Shown piece by piece: positions 8,368-17,342 of a stretch of DNA of 64,000 nt. Both the position numbers and the translations under genes were made by a program. Position 1 is the stretch's first letter. Each line of letters begins with the position of its first letter. The stretch covers positions 806,001-870,000 of the forward strand of contig NZ_JAMQPV010000001.1 in the NCBI RefSeq assembly GCF_026151395.1, written 5' to 3'. The notes beneath the pieces are model-generated. The model did not search any database. It was not told where the DNA came from and saw only the letters and a list, made by a program, of their open reading frames with translations. The stretch is from Leptospira limi (GTDB lineage Bacteria; Spirochaetota; Leptospiria; Leptospirales; Leptospiraceae).

Positions 8368-9039
8368 ATGAAAAAACAAGTCTATATCGTTGATGACCAT
8401 CCTCTTGTAGTAGATGCATTACAAAACCTAATCGCTAAATCTGATGATTTAGCGTGTATTGGAAGTGCAGATAATATTGAAAAAGCCTTTAACGATATAG
8501 AACAAATGCAACCTACACTTGTTTTGATTGATATCCAACTCAAACAAAACCAAAACGGTTTACAACTTCTGAAGAAACTTCGAACAACTTTTCCAAATAT
8601 TGCCGTCATCATCATCAGTATGTTGACGGACGATACCTTTGTGGATCGTGCATTCAAACTAGGTGCTATGGGTTACGTGTTCAAAGAAGATACAACCACA
8701 CAAATTGTAGAAGCAATTCACACCGTACTAAAGGGTGATTATTTTGTAAGTTCTTCCCAAGCGACAAGACTACTTGGGCATTTGTATCGTGCTTCTCAAA
8801 AAGACGAAAAGGATCCAATTGATCGATTGTCCAATCGAGAGTTGGAAGTATTTCTTATGATTGGAGAAGGGATGCCTGTGAAGGAAATTGCAGCCAATAT
8901 GGGACTTGCACCTTCTACAATTGAAACCTTACGTTCCAGAATCAAATCCAAACTGAGCATCACAGAAAACGAAAAATTGATTCGTGTGGCAGTGGAGTGG
9001 AAATACACCCAAGCCAAAACCGATATCGTCGTTTCGTAA
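8368..9039 (+). CDS. NarL/FixJ-type response regulator, no adjacent sensor kinase
   Basis: 223 residues. The receiver domain (residues 3-120) has the acidic pair D9-D10, the phospho-acceptor D55 in LVLIDIQL, the switch S84 and K106. The C-terminal LuxR-type helix-turn-helix (about 152-215) shows LSNRELEVFLMIGEGMPVKE and APSTIETLRSRIKSKL. It is expected to bind DNA as a phosphorylated dimer. It begins 11 bases after pntB in the same direction with a purine-rich GGAAG before the ATG, so it is probably co-transcribed with the transhydrogenase genes. No histidine kinase lies in the window. Its stop is one base from the convergent TPR gene. Confidence 0.9.
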   Translation: MKKQVYIVDDHPLVVDALQNLIAKSDDLACIGSADNIEKAFNDIEQMQPTLVLIDIQLKQNQNGLQLLKKLRTTFPNIAVIIISMLTDDTFVDRAFKLGAMGYVFKEDTTTQIVEAIHTVLKGDYFVSSSQATRLLGHLYRASQKDEKDPIDRLSNRELEVFLMIGEGMPVKEIAANMGLAPSTIETLRSRIKSKLSITENEKLIRVAVEWKYTQAKTDIVVS

Positions 9040-9040
9040 T

Positions 9041-10048
9041 CTAATATCGCAATTTAAAGTAGTGATAGAGTAAATCTTTTCCTTCACGGGAAGAGAGTAA
9101 CATTCTATACGCTTCTGCAATTTTCGATTCGTTTTGAGATTGTTTTTGGATGAAATGAAAAAAGTCGTTAGCCCTTTCATCAAAGCCAAGATTGAGAAGT
9201 AAGTTAAGATAAAAACTTTGATCGTATTCGTCAGCAAACGGTGAATACGCAATTGGTCTGAGTAAATTCTCCGCTTCTCTCCATTTTCTCATTTCAAAAT
9301 AACAACGAGCGTATACCTTTTTTTCTCTCCAACCCAATGCCCTTGGATTTTTTAAGTAGGTAAGAGATTTTTTTGGATCTTTTTCGAGTAAATACACCAC
9401 TCGTCCCATTAAATGAGATGCTAATATATGTTTTGGATCTTGTTCTAAAATAGCAGCGAGTTCTGTTTTTGCTTTTTCTACTTGGTTAAGTTCCAAATAG
9501 GTTTTTGCTAAAATAAGTTTTGCTTCATTATAATTGGCTTTGTATTCCAAAGATTTGCTGAGAGAAATAATGGCATTATTGTAATCTTTTAAAATGTAGT
9601 ACGCTAATCCTAAGTTATAATGATAAAAAGGATTATAGGGTGAAATTTGGTTTGTTTCTAACCAAGTTTCCTTTGCTTCAGACCAACTATCCTCTTGCGC
9701 ATAAATCATACCTAGTAAGAAACTTGCGGCTTCATGATTCGGTTCTTTTTTTAGAGTTCGATTTAAACTTTCTTTGGCTTCTTGCCATTCCATTCTTGAA
9801 TATAACAAACTTCCGTTTAAATAATCGTACTCAGCATATGATTTGTAAACTTCTGATTGGATTTTTTTCCACTCTGCATCTGCTAAACCAAATTTTCCAT
9901 AACGTAAAGCATTGATGATATTTCGACTTACCTTTTCGATTTCAATTTTTGCGTTGATCTCAATCGATTCCTGATCCTCAGCAATTAAGGCATATTGAAT
10001 ACTTACAAAGAAGAATAGGGTGAAGATGAGCTTAAGTTTTATTTTCAT
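9041..10048 (-). CDS. Exported TPR-repeat protein
   Basis: 335 residues with a signal peptide (about residues 1-23, ending YALIA-ED). From about residue 60 come several tetratricopeptide repeats, with typical helices such as AASFLLGMIYAQEDSWSEA, YHYNLGLAYYILKDYNNAI and AKLILAKTYLELNQVEKA. TPR arrays hold partner proteins together, so this is probably a periplasmic scaffold. It is the last gene of a minus-strand run, 7 bases after the SpsF/PseG-like fusion, and so likely works with that cluster. Partner unknown. Confidence 0.8.
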   Translation of the reverse strand: MKIKLKLIFTLFFFVSIQYALIAEDQESIEINAKIEIEKVSRNIINALRYGKFGLADAEWKKIQSEVYKSYAEYDYLNGSLLYSRMEWQEAKESLNRTLKKEPNHEAASFLLGMIYAQEDSWSEAKETWLETNQISPYNPFYHYNLGLAYYILKDYNNAIISLSKSLEYKANYNEAKLILAKTYLELNQVEKAKTELAAILEQDPKHILASHLMGRVVYLLEKDPKKSLTYLKNPRALGWREKKVYARCYFEMRKWREAENLLRPIAYSPFADEYDQSFYLNLLLNLGFDERANDFFHFIQKQSQNESKIAEAYRMLLSSREGKDLLYHYFKLRY

Positions 10049-10055
10049 ATCGTGT

Positions 10056-11678
10056 TTAATTAATGGAATTTAACCAACTTAGAATTTTTGTATGAGCATC
10101 GCGAACCAATTTGATTTTCTTTGAGTCCGTTTTGGTAGGAAAATGATCGATTTGATTCAGATTGGATAAGGAAGCAATGTATGGAATTCCTAGTTTTTGT
10201 TCGGCAAACAAACCAAGAGTTTCATGGATTTCAGAAATTCCAATTAAACATACCTTTTTGGATTTTGCCATTCCTTCGATCATCGTTTGACCAAAATATG
10301 TGCAAACCCATTCTGATGAATCAATTTCTCTGAGGAATTCTGAATACGAAATTCTTGGTTGGTATTCAATTTTTGAATCCTTTGGTTTTTTTCCACCAAT
10401 GCGCACAATGGAATGAAAATGTGGATTCACTTGATTTTTGGATTGGTGGAACCTTAATAAAAATTCATCAAGCTGTGTTGATTCGGTTTCATCCAATTGT
10501 CCAGCATAAACCAATAATTTTCCAGATGATTCTGGAATTGTTGATTTGAGTTCAGACAATGGTGAACTATAGTAGGAAAGTGAAACCTCATTCGGAATAG
10601 AAATGGAAGGGTGTGGGAGAAAAAAAGTAGAATTGGTTGTGTTCGGTGGATGATTGAAGTTATCGATATAAAAAGCATTTTGAACTGGGTATTCGATTTC
10701 CCTTGTATCAAATATATGGGGAATGTTTGATTCTTTTTCTAAAAATGAATCTATGAGTTGAACATCATAACCATTCAGTTGTAAGTAAATTGATAAGGAT
10801 TTACAACGTTCAAAGTGTCCGTATCCGAATTGGATTGGGTTCCCATATAAAACATTAACCCTCCTTTTGTTTTTTTTTGTTTTGGGAAGTGTAAATACAA
10901 CTTGTTCTACGTTTGCATTCAAATCATAAATATTTGGATTAGAATCATATAATTGTAATACTTCTTCTGCTCCAAAAAAAGGATTCGTTTCTCCCAGTTG
11001 AATCCAAATGTTGCAGATCATTTCAAAATCTTTTTTCTCATCAACTGTGATCCTGAGGTGTGATATCTCACCGTTTTGTAATTTTCGAAAGATGTCTAGT
11101 GTTTGTAAATGGGGTGGAGAAAGTCGATATTGTTTATGAATTTCTGGGAATTCCTTTATGTGTAAGGATACATGTTCTATATGTCTTTCCAATTGGGTTT
11201 CTTCTGAATCATAAAACAATGAAGCCGTTGAAAAACATTCCACACCCATTCCAAGAGGTAACCCACTCATTGACAAACTATAATAAGTGTCCTTGATTTC
11301 TAAAATTGCTTCATATAAATAACGAATTGAATTGATATCTATAAATGGATTATCAGCCGTTAGTCGAAAAATATGTTTTGCACCAAAATGTTTTGCCGCT
11401 TTGCGAAATCGATCCCTAACATCCAATTCAGATCCGCAGAAATAAAGATAACCTCTGGAGTTTAGAAATCGAATGGACTCTTCATCTGATTCTGGGATGA
11501 GGAAGATGATTTGGTTGTGTTCAAATACGGTTGACAATCGCCGATGGATATGATCTAAAAATGTGACTCCTGAATCCTCAGGAATTGATTTTAATATTTT
11601 TTTTGGAAATCGTGTTGAGCCTAGTCTTGCCTGAATGAAGGCAAAACTATCATGCGTTGAATGTATACCACTCATCAC
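10056..11678 (-). CDS. Fusion of SpsF-like cytidylyltransferase and PseG-like domain
   Basis: 540 residues in two modules. Residues 12-235 resemble the SpsF/CMP-sugar synthetase group: FIQARLGSTRFPKKIL carries the nucleotide-binding Arg/Lys loop, RLTADNPFID (105-114) the metal-binding Asp, GLPLGMGVECFS (139-150) and HLRITVDEKKDFE (207-219) follow. After a linker, residues 273-540 resemble PseG, the UDP-sugar hydrolase of pseudaminic acid synthesis: GYGHFERCKSLS (285-296), VYAGQLDE, and YFGQTMIEGMAKSKK near the end. The likely job is to release a sugar from UDP and activate it as a CMP-sugar, but both substrates are inference. It overlaps the radical SAM gene upstream by 29 bases; a second ATG at 11675 is possible. 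Confidence 0.8.
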   Translation of the reverse strand: MMSGIHSTHDSFAFIQARLGSTRFPKKILKSIPEDSGVTFLDHIHRRLSTVFEHNQIIFLIPESDEESIRFLNSRGYLYFCGSELDVRDRFRKAAKHFGAKHIFRLTADNPFIDINSIRYLYEAILEIKDTYYSLSMSGLPLGMGVECFSTASLFYDSEETQLERHIEHVSLHIKEFPEIHKQYRLSPPHLQTLDIFRKLQNGEISHLRITVDEKKDFEMICNIWIQLGETNPFFGAEEVLQLYDSNPNIYDLNANVEQVVFTLPKTKKNKRRVNVLYGNPIQFGYGHFERCKSLSIYLQLNGYDVQLIDSFLEKESNIPHIFDTREIEYPVQNAFYIDNFNHPPNTTNSTFFLPHPSISIPNEVSLSYYSSPLSELKSTIPESSGKLLVYAGQLDETESTQLDEFLLRFHQSKNQVNPHFHSIVRIGGKKPKDSKIEYQPRISYSEFLREIDSSEWVCTYFGQTMIEGMAKSKKVCLIGISEIHETLGLFAEQKLGIPYIASLSNLNQIDHFPTKTDSKKIKLVRDAHTKILSWLNSIN

Positions 11679-13200
11679 AATTCAAACAAGGTGCAGGGAT
11701 TTTGTCATGTTCGCCATTAAAACTTAGGCGAAAGGAGTCATGGCCTTTTTTCCAAACATCAGATAAGGATTCAGTATAGAGATTTCCAATGATTTTAGTT
11801 TGGTTTTGTTTACAAATTGAAACATCACCTGTTACAGATACATATAAATCGCGTGTTAAATGCCAACAAAAGTCTCTATGGATTGGCGTAAGGTCACTGA
11901 CTCTTCGTTCTGGTAGTTGATTGGCAAAACGATTGTATTTTTGTAAAATGATGTTGATTCCTTTTTTTTCAAATGAAGTAAAGTAAGGATCAATTTCATC
12001 TTCTACTTCTTTCATCTTAATCATTTGCACATATAAAGAATTTTTTGGTAATAGTTTAGAAAGAGTATCTACTGATTCTAAAACAGTAGTAAGTCCTTTT
12101 TTGCCATATAATGTTAGGTATGTTTCTTCTTTTAAGGTACTGAGATTAGTAATGATACAAAGTTTTTCTTTGTTTGTTTGGTCTAGTTCCTGGATGAGAG
12201 AAACCAAAACATCAACATTTTTGTATAGTGCTGTTTCAATGATGAGTTCTTTGAGTTGGGGAAGAGTGAGGATTTCTTTTATAATTGAGGTAAACTCAGG
12301 GTGTAAAAGTGGTTCCCCATTTCCTGATAAACTGATGGTGATAGGAGAAGTTAATTCCTTTTGGAATTTTGAAACCATTGTTTTTACAGAAGTGAGTGGA
12401 ACAAAACTTCCATCATTTGATTTATCAACGAACTCGCGTGGGCAAAATACACAGGACAGTTCACATCCCTTATAAATTTCCCATTCCATATAAGATGGGG
12501 AACTGCGAAACAATTCGGGATTTTGTTTTAAAGTGGAGTGTAAATCTTCGTATGGAATTTCATCTGCAATTGCAAGTAATCCGTTGATGAGAATATTGGA
12601 GCGTACCGAATGATAACGAAAATCCAAACGTAATTGTCGTAAATCAGGAGATTGGAAAAAAATATCTACATCATATTGGTTGATATTTTTAAGAAAAAAG
12701 GAATGAATATCGGTTGTTAGTTGGTCTGGTAATGAACTCAAAAATTCTCTAGTGATCACCGTTGGAATTAGGCCAGGAGGAATGTTTTCCGAATAAGAAT
12801 ACTGTGAAAAAAAGTTTTTATGGCGATTCCAAATTTTTTCAGTTAACGATGTGTTGAGTAAAGGTGAAATTCCAGTAAAATATAAAAAACAAACTTCGTC
12901 CCATTCTGGATCTTTAAAAACTGATTCTGGTAATAAACTTCCAAATTGTTTGAAGAATTCAATTTCTGTTATATTTGGTTCGTAAAAAACAAATGAATTT
13001 ACGAATTTTGAACCAAATAACTTTGATTTAACGGAATCATTCACATTTATGTGGAGATTTAAATTGGGAAACACTTTGTGAAGTTTTGAAACAAATGTTT
13101 CAAATAATTTTATATCAAAATTAGATTCTAAAAATGAAAGTGTTTGGGTGTCTAAATAAACAACGGCAAAACTTGGATTGTATTCTTTGCGATTGATCAT
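11650..13200 (-). CDS. Spiro-SPASM radical SAM protein
   Basis: 516 residues. The radical SAM motif C-x3-C-x2-C is at Cys246, Cys250 and Cys253 (KGCELSCVFCPRE), followed by an SGNGEPLLHPEF segment typical of SPASM-class enzymes. C-terminal cysteines 445, 463, 505 and 508 fit a SPASM domain binding auxiliary iron-sulphur cluster(s). This arrangement matches the spirochaete-restricted spiro-SPASM family as I know it. Residues 1-215 are not radical SAM and resemble a worn cytidylyltransferase (PPGLIPTVITREFLSSL, then DLRQLRLDF). The substrate is unknown; its neighbour's sugar-nucleotide domains suggest a glycan or a modified peptide. The start codon overlaps the stop of the SurA-like gene by one base. 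Confidence 0.82.
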   Translation of the reverse strand: MINRKEYNPSFAVVYLDTQTLSFLESNFDIKLFETFVSKLHKVFPNLNLHINVNDSVKSKLFGSKFVNSFVFYEPNITEIEFFKQFGSLLPESVFKDPEWDEVCFLYFTGISPLLNTSLTEKIWNRHKNFFSQYSYSENIPPGLIPTVITREFLSSLPDQLTTDIHSFFLKNINQYDVDIFFQSPDLRQLRLDFRYHSVRSNILINGLLAIADEIPYEDLHSTLKQNPELFRSSPSYMEWEIYKGCELSCVFCPREFVDKSNDGSFVPLTSVKTMVSKFQKELTSPITISLSGNGEPLLHPEFTSIIKEILTLPQLKELIIETALYKNVDVLVSLIQELDQTNKEKLCIITNLSTLKEETYLTLYGKKGLTTVLESVDTLSKLLPKNSLYVQMIKMKEVEDEIDPYFTSFEKKGINIILQKYNRFANQLPERRVSDLTPIHRDFCWHLTRDLYVSVTGDVSICKQNQTKIIGNLYTESLSDVWKKGHDSFRLSFNGEHDKIPAPCLNCDEWYTFNA

Positions 13201-14249
13201 TAATCTGAATTGTACTTTTCTTCGGGATTATTTATATTATGTTCTTTGATGTAAATTGGATCAAAGATTGTGATTGCCATATTTTTGCGTGTGACAACAA
13301 CCCATTCTTCGAAAGAAGTTTGTTCCTTTTCACGAAATAAAAATCCCTGGATCCCTTTTCTAACAGCATCGAGAGGTGTTGGTCTCATTCCTTCAATATA
13401 TACTAAACAGTATCGTTTTCTATCGTCACGGAATACTTCAGAGAATTTTCCTTGTCCACCGACTTGTGCTAACACAGAAGCAGTGGAAGGTTGGGTTTTG
13501 TACAATTCAAATGTAGGCACCCAGTTAACAAGTCCTCCATTCAATCGGTAACGAGACTCATTTCTTGGACCAGATGCCACAAGCTTAAAAAAGGAAGGGT
13601 CATTCATAGATTTGTTTCTAATCTCAGTGAGTTCGTTAAATAAACGAGATTCTTCTTCAATGGAACCATTGGCTGGTGAAAAAACAAGCTCACGAAACTT
13701 AAATTCATTTCCAACCTTCGACTTATTTTTGTTATACCATGATTGTACTTCTTGTTCTGAAGGAAGTGGAGGACTTACTTTAATTTGTAATAGTTGTCCT
13801 TTTTTAATTTGGTAAGGAAGGTCATCCAACCAAATGTCATACGGCAAATTAAATTGGTTTTGAACCGATTTTTTAAATTGTTCTAAGTCACTGATCCCTT
13901 GAGCATCCATTCTTTTTTGAATTTCTGCTTCGATTCGTTTTTCATTCACTTGGATTGATTCTTCTTCAGCAACGATATCAACCACAGCCCGATCAATGAG
14001 AAAGTCGATCACCTGCGAATGGAGAGAACCTTTTTTGCGGTAATTTGGGAAAAATCGAGAAAGGTTTTTATACCTCTCTACACCTTCTTCATAATCCAAA
14101 GTGGATATGGATTTTGGACCAACAATGGCGAGAACTGCATTGAGTGATTCATAGGAGTTGAGAGGTTTTGTGGGAACAGCGAGAGCAAAACAAACAACCG
14201 CTGCAAAAACTAAAACGAAGTTACGCGAGATTCGAATTCTTTTTTGCAT
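13200..14249 (-). CDS. SurA-like periplasmic chaperone/parvulin-type protein (LIC12922-like)
   Basis: 349 residues with a signal anchor (about 10-26). An N-terminal SurA-like module has NAVLAIVGPKSISTLDYEEG and LIDRAVVDIVAEEESIQV. A parvulin-like segment follows (about 180-290) with ELVFSPANGS and GGLVNWVPTFEL. The layout matches L. interrogans LIC12922, whose structure has a SurA-like fold (from memory). It probably helps outer-membrane or secreted proteins fold; isomerase activity is unproven. It stands 12 bases after lysC and overlaps the radical SAM gene (TAATG), so the whole run is one operon. Confidence 0.8.
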   Translation of the reverse strand: MQKRIRISRNFVLVFAAVVCFALAVPTKPLNSYESLNAVLAIVGPKSISTLDYEEGVERYKNLSRFFPNYRKKGSLHSQVIDFLIDRAVVDIVAEEESIQVNEKRIEAEIQKRMDAQGISDLEQFKKSVQNQFNLPYDIWLDDLPYQIKKGQLLQIKVSPPLPSEQEVQSWYNKNKSKVGNEFKFRELVFSPANGSIEEESRLFNELTEIRNKSMNDPSFFKLVASGPRNESRYRLNGGLVNWVPTFELYKTQPSTASVLAQVGGQGKFSEVFRDDRKRYCLVYIEGMRPTPLDAVRKGIQGFLFREKEQTSFEEWVVVTRKNMAITIFDPIYIKEHNINNPEEKYNSD

Positions 14250-14261
14250 ACGGTCATAAAA

Positions 14262-15476
14262 CTACCCAATAAAGGTAGTGTGTAAAGCTTTTACTGCATC
14301 TTCCGCTTGGTTTTGTTTGATGACACACGAGATTTTAATCTCAGATGTGGAAATCATTTCAATGTTGATGTTTTTTTCTGCGAGGGATTGGAACATTTTT
14401 GCAGCCACACCCACATGTGATTTCATTCCAACACCGACTGCAGAAACTATCGAAATATTTTCGTCAATTTCTGCCTTACCGTTTCCGTGTTCTTTGGCAT
14501 AGGCTTCGATGATTGGTTTTGTCGCACCAATATCTTTTTTGGCAATCGTGAAGGAAATGGTATTGATTCCATCTCTTGGTGAGGATTGTACAATGACATC
14601 TACGATGACATCTTTGTTGGATAGTTGAGTGAAAAGATCAGCAGCAATTCCTGGTTTGTCTTTTACATCCGCAATCGTAACACGCGCTTGGTCACTTTTT
14701 GCTGTTACTCCACTCACTTTCATTTTTTCCATAATTTTATCCTCACTCATTACTAAAGTTCCCGGTTTGTCATGGAAACTTGATCGAACGTGGATGACCA
14801 CGTTATAGTTCATTCCTAATTCAACACTTCGTGAATGTAAGACACCAGCTCCTAAACTTGCTAGTTCCAACATTTCTTCATAAGTGATTTGTTTGTGCAT
14901 TTTGGCAGTTGGGATTTTTCTTGGATCGGCTGTATAAACACCGTCCACATCCGTATAAATTTCACACTCGTCTGCTCCGAGGGCTGCTGCTAGAGCCACA
15001 GCAGAAGTATCACTTCCACCTCGTCCTAAGGTGACAATGTTTTCGTCTTTATCGATCCCCTGGAAACCAGCAACGATTACCACCTTTCCTTTGTTAAAGG
15101 CTTCGTCGATTCTGGACCTGTCGATCATTTCAATTTTACCATTGGAAAAGTTTCCATCTGTTAAAATTTTTAATTGAGAACCTGTAAAAGATTGTGCAGG
15201 AACTCCTAATTCGTTGAGAGCAATGGCAAGTAAGGCAATGGATACTTGTTCCCCAGTAGAAAGTAACATATCCATTTCCCGTTTTGGCGGGTTTTTCGAA
15301 ATTTGATCAGCAAGGTCCACCAGTTCGTCTGTAGTATGTCCCATTGCAGAAACTACAACAGCAACCTTTTGGCCTTCGTCGTGGTAACGTTTGATGCGTT
15401 TCGCCACATTTTGTATTTTGGTGGTGTCACCAACAGAGGTTCCACCATATTTTTGGACAACGATTTTCGATGACAT
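14262..15476 (-). CDS. lysC: Aspartate kinase
   Basis: 404 residues, a monofunctional aspartokinase. It starts with the nucleotide-binding KYGGTSVG (residues 9-16) and shows [22 protein letters not shown] and [17 protein letters not shown] in the kinase domain. Two ACT domains follow (about 265-404), with [11 protein letters not shown] and [16 protein letters not shown], for feedback by lysine and/or threonine. It catalyses the first step of the Lys/Thr/Met and diaminopimelate branch. It heads a minus-strand run and diverges from the desaturase gene across about 100 bases. Confidence 0.96.
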   Translation of the reverse strand: MSSKIVVQKYGGTSVGDTTKIQNVAKRIKRYHDEGQKVAVVVSAMGHTTDELVDLADQISKNPPKREMDMLLSTGEQVSIALLAIALNELGVPAQSFTGSQLKILTDGNFSNGKIEMIDRSRIDEAFNKGKVVIVAGFQGIDKDENIVTLGRGGSDTSAVALAAALGADECEIYTDVDGVYTADPRKIPTAKMHKQITYEEMLELASLGAGVLHSRSVELGMNYNVVIHVRSSFHDKPGTLVMSEDKIMEKMKVSGVTAKSDQARVTIADVKDKPGIAADLFTQLSNKDVIVDVIVQSSPRDGINTISFTIAKKDIGATKPIIEAYAKEHGNGKAEIDENISIVSAVGVGMKSHVGVAAKMFQSLAEKNINIEMISTSEIKISCVIKQNQAEDAVKALHTTFIG

Positions 15477-15578
15477 GGGTTTATGGACAGGGTAGGAGAG
15501 GCAAATCGGGAATCAAGTAGAATGAATTTTTTTGCAACCAAACCCTTTGGAAAGACTCCAATAAGTATAGGTTATTGA

Positions 15579-16514
15579 ATGAATTCTGCATCTTCTTCGG
15601 TGGAACCTGTTGTCAAAGAACAGGCACCTTTACTTTTCCTCGTTTTATTTTTTCTCGTCCAAGCGACTGTCTTAACGGTATTTACCGTCCCGTTTTCCTG
15701 GACTCTAGTTTTGGTTGCGGTTGGTTCTTATTTCCTTCGTATGTTCGGAATCACAGGTGCTTACCATCGTTATTTTTCCCACGCATCGTTTAAGACATCC
15801 CGAGTTTTCCAATTTGTCCTTGCTTGGATCGGGTCCATGTCCATGCAAAAAGGTGCTTTGTGGTGGGCAGCTCACCACAGAAACCACCACAAGTATTCTG
15901 ATACCGAAAAAGACATCCACTCCCCAAGCCGAAAGGGATTTTGGTATTCGCATATGTTTTGGTTTCTAAGAGATGATTACAATGATTATGAAGCCAAACT
16001 GATCCCCGATTTTTATAAATACCCAGAATTACGTTGGCTCGATCGTAACCACTGGATCCCTCCTCTTACCTATGCAATTCTATTGTATGTTGTTGGTGGT
16101 TGGGCTTGGCTTGTGTATGGTTATGCTGTATCCACTTTTATCCTAGGCCATGCCACATGGACCATCAATTCACTTTCTCACGTATATGGGTCGGTTCGCT
16201 TTGAGTCTAGAGATACAAGTAAAAACAATGTTTGGTTGGCACTGCTCACAATGGGTGAAGGTTGGCACAATAACCACCATTACTACTGTTCGTCGGTGAA
16301 CCAAGGTTTTTATTGGTATGAAATAGATATAACGTATTACATTCTAAAAGTATTAAGTTGGTTTGGGATTGTTTGGGACTTAAAAAAACCACCTAAAAAA
16401 GTGATTGAAGAAGGCATTCAAAGAGACCGTCTTAAGAAAGAAGAGATGGCACTTGTTCGAAAACAAAAACAAGAAATTAAAACCAAAAAGAAAGTGGAAG
16501 TGTTATCGACTTAA
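15579..16514 (+). CDS. Acyl-CoA/acyl-lipid desaturase (delta-9 type)
   Basis: 311 residues, an integral-membrane di-iron desaturase. All three histidine boxes are intact: HRYFSH (63-68), HHRNHH (99-104) and HNNHH (230-234). Hydrophobic helices flank them (about 18-56, 75-95 and 163-192). It should place a cis double bond in saturated acyl chains, and so set membrane fluidity. The C terminus is a Lys/Glu-rich tail. It is a single-gene unit, divergent from lysC and convergent with the next gene at 8 bases. No strong Shine-Dalgarno site precedes the ATG. Confidence 0.93.
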   Translation: MNSASSSVEPVVKEQAPLLFLVLFFLVQATVLTVFTVPFSWTLVLVAVGSYFLRMFGITGAYHRYFSHASFKTSRVFQFVLAWIGSMSMQKGALWWAAHHRNHHKYSDTEKDIHSPSRKGFWYSHMFWFLRDDYNDYEAKLIPDFYKYPELRWLDRNHWIPPLTYAILLYVVGGWAWLVYGYAVSTFILGHATWTINSLSHVYGSVRFESRDTSKNNVWLALLTMGEGWHNNHHYYCSSVNQGFYWYEIDITYYILKVLSWFGIVWDLKKPPKKVIEEGIQRDRLKKEEMALVRKQKQEIKTKKKVEVLST

Positions 16515-16521
16515 GTTAAAA

Positions 16522-17031
16522 TCATACACCCAATCGTTTGCGTATGTCTGCTGGGATACTTTGGATCGAGTCGTATCTTTTCTTTTTTCCTCCTGGCAGA
16601 GATACATAATAAAAACCATTGATCATTTCCAAAAAATAATCCTGTCCTTTTTCCCCTAACGAACGATTGTCGAGTTCTTTCACCATCATTTGGTATTTTG
16701 ATGGTAGTAGATTCCAATTCATATAATTGGTAACAACACCTTGGTCATTGACTGTATAGGCTCCATCTTGGTGGAGGATTTTTGTACCATTATAATCAAA
16801 AATTTCCATCACCTTTAGGTTGTTATCTTTTGGTGATTTGGGATCCTTTTTCGATTTTCCATCGGAGTTTCGATTGTTTTCTAAGGAAGTGGAGTTGGAT
16901 TTTGATTTTTGATTGGAGGCTGATTCTTTTTTTCTAAGTTTTCCAAATAAAAGTAAAAAGACACCAGCGAGTCCCAATGCTGCGAACAGAAACATTTCTG
17001 CAGTTGATAAATCAAATAAATAACGCCACAT
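16522..17031 (-). CDS. Hypothetical membrane-anchored protein
   Basis: 169 residues. One N-terminal helix (about residues 10-30, MFLFAALGLAGVFLLLFG) is followed by a Lys/Ser-rich charged linker (about 33-68) and a compact C-terminal domain of some 95 residues with MEIFDYNGTKIL, YFLEMINGFYYVSLPGGKKKRYDSI and a basic end. No family is recognised. The layout suggests an N-in anchor with a soluble domain. It begins two bases after the stop of a small lipoprotein gene and is the last gene of a four-gene minus-strand run. Confidence 0.65.
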   Translation of the reverse strand: MWRYLFDLSTAEMFLFAALGLAGVFLLLFGKLRKKESASNQKSKSNSTSLENNRNSDGKSKKDPKSPKDNNLKVMEIFDYNGTKILHQDGAYTVNDQGVVTNYMNWNLLPSKYQMMVKELDNRSLGEKGQDYFLEMINGFYYVSLPGGKKKRYDSIQSIPADIRKRLGV

Positions 17032-17033
17032 AG

Positions 17034-17342
17034 TTAACGAAAACTTGTTCCAATCGCCTTACAAGAATCGGGAGTGTACCCTTCGGTATTCCAAGCTGGG
17101 CAAGTTGTAAGTTCAATGGCTCTAAAACAAAGATTTGCATCGTCGATTTTGACTCTGCCTAAAGCAAGTGCGCCAGGTAATTTATTAGAACCACATGCTG
17201 AGTTTTTTAAAGTATACTTTTCAAAAATCTTTTGGTTCCCTTCTTGCGCAGAATAAAATAAATCATCTCGTTGTTGGATACAACTATAGAACACCAAAGT
17301 GATGTTAAAATGAAGAATAATAGAGAGAAGTTTTTGGTTCAT
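17034..17342 (-). CDS. Small Cys-rich hypothetical lipoprotein
   Basis: 102 residues. A hydrophobic N terminus ends at LVFYSC (Cys21), a probable lipobox. The mature part carries four more cysteines (NSACGS, NLCFRA, TTCPAW, DSCKAI), enough for two disulphides in the periplasm. No family is recognised. The start overlaps the stop of the LEA14-like gene by four bases (ATGA) and the next gene starts two bases after its stop, so all are co-transcribed. Confidence 0.6.
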   Translation of the reverse strand: MNQKLLSIILHFNITLVFYSCIQQRDDLFYSAQEGNQKIFEKYTLKNSACGSNKLPGALALGRVKIDDANLCFRAIELTTCPAWNTEGYTPDSCKAIGTSFR

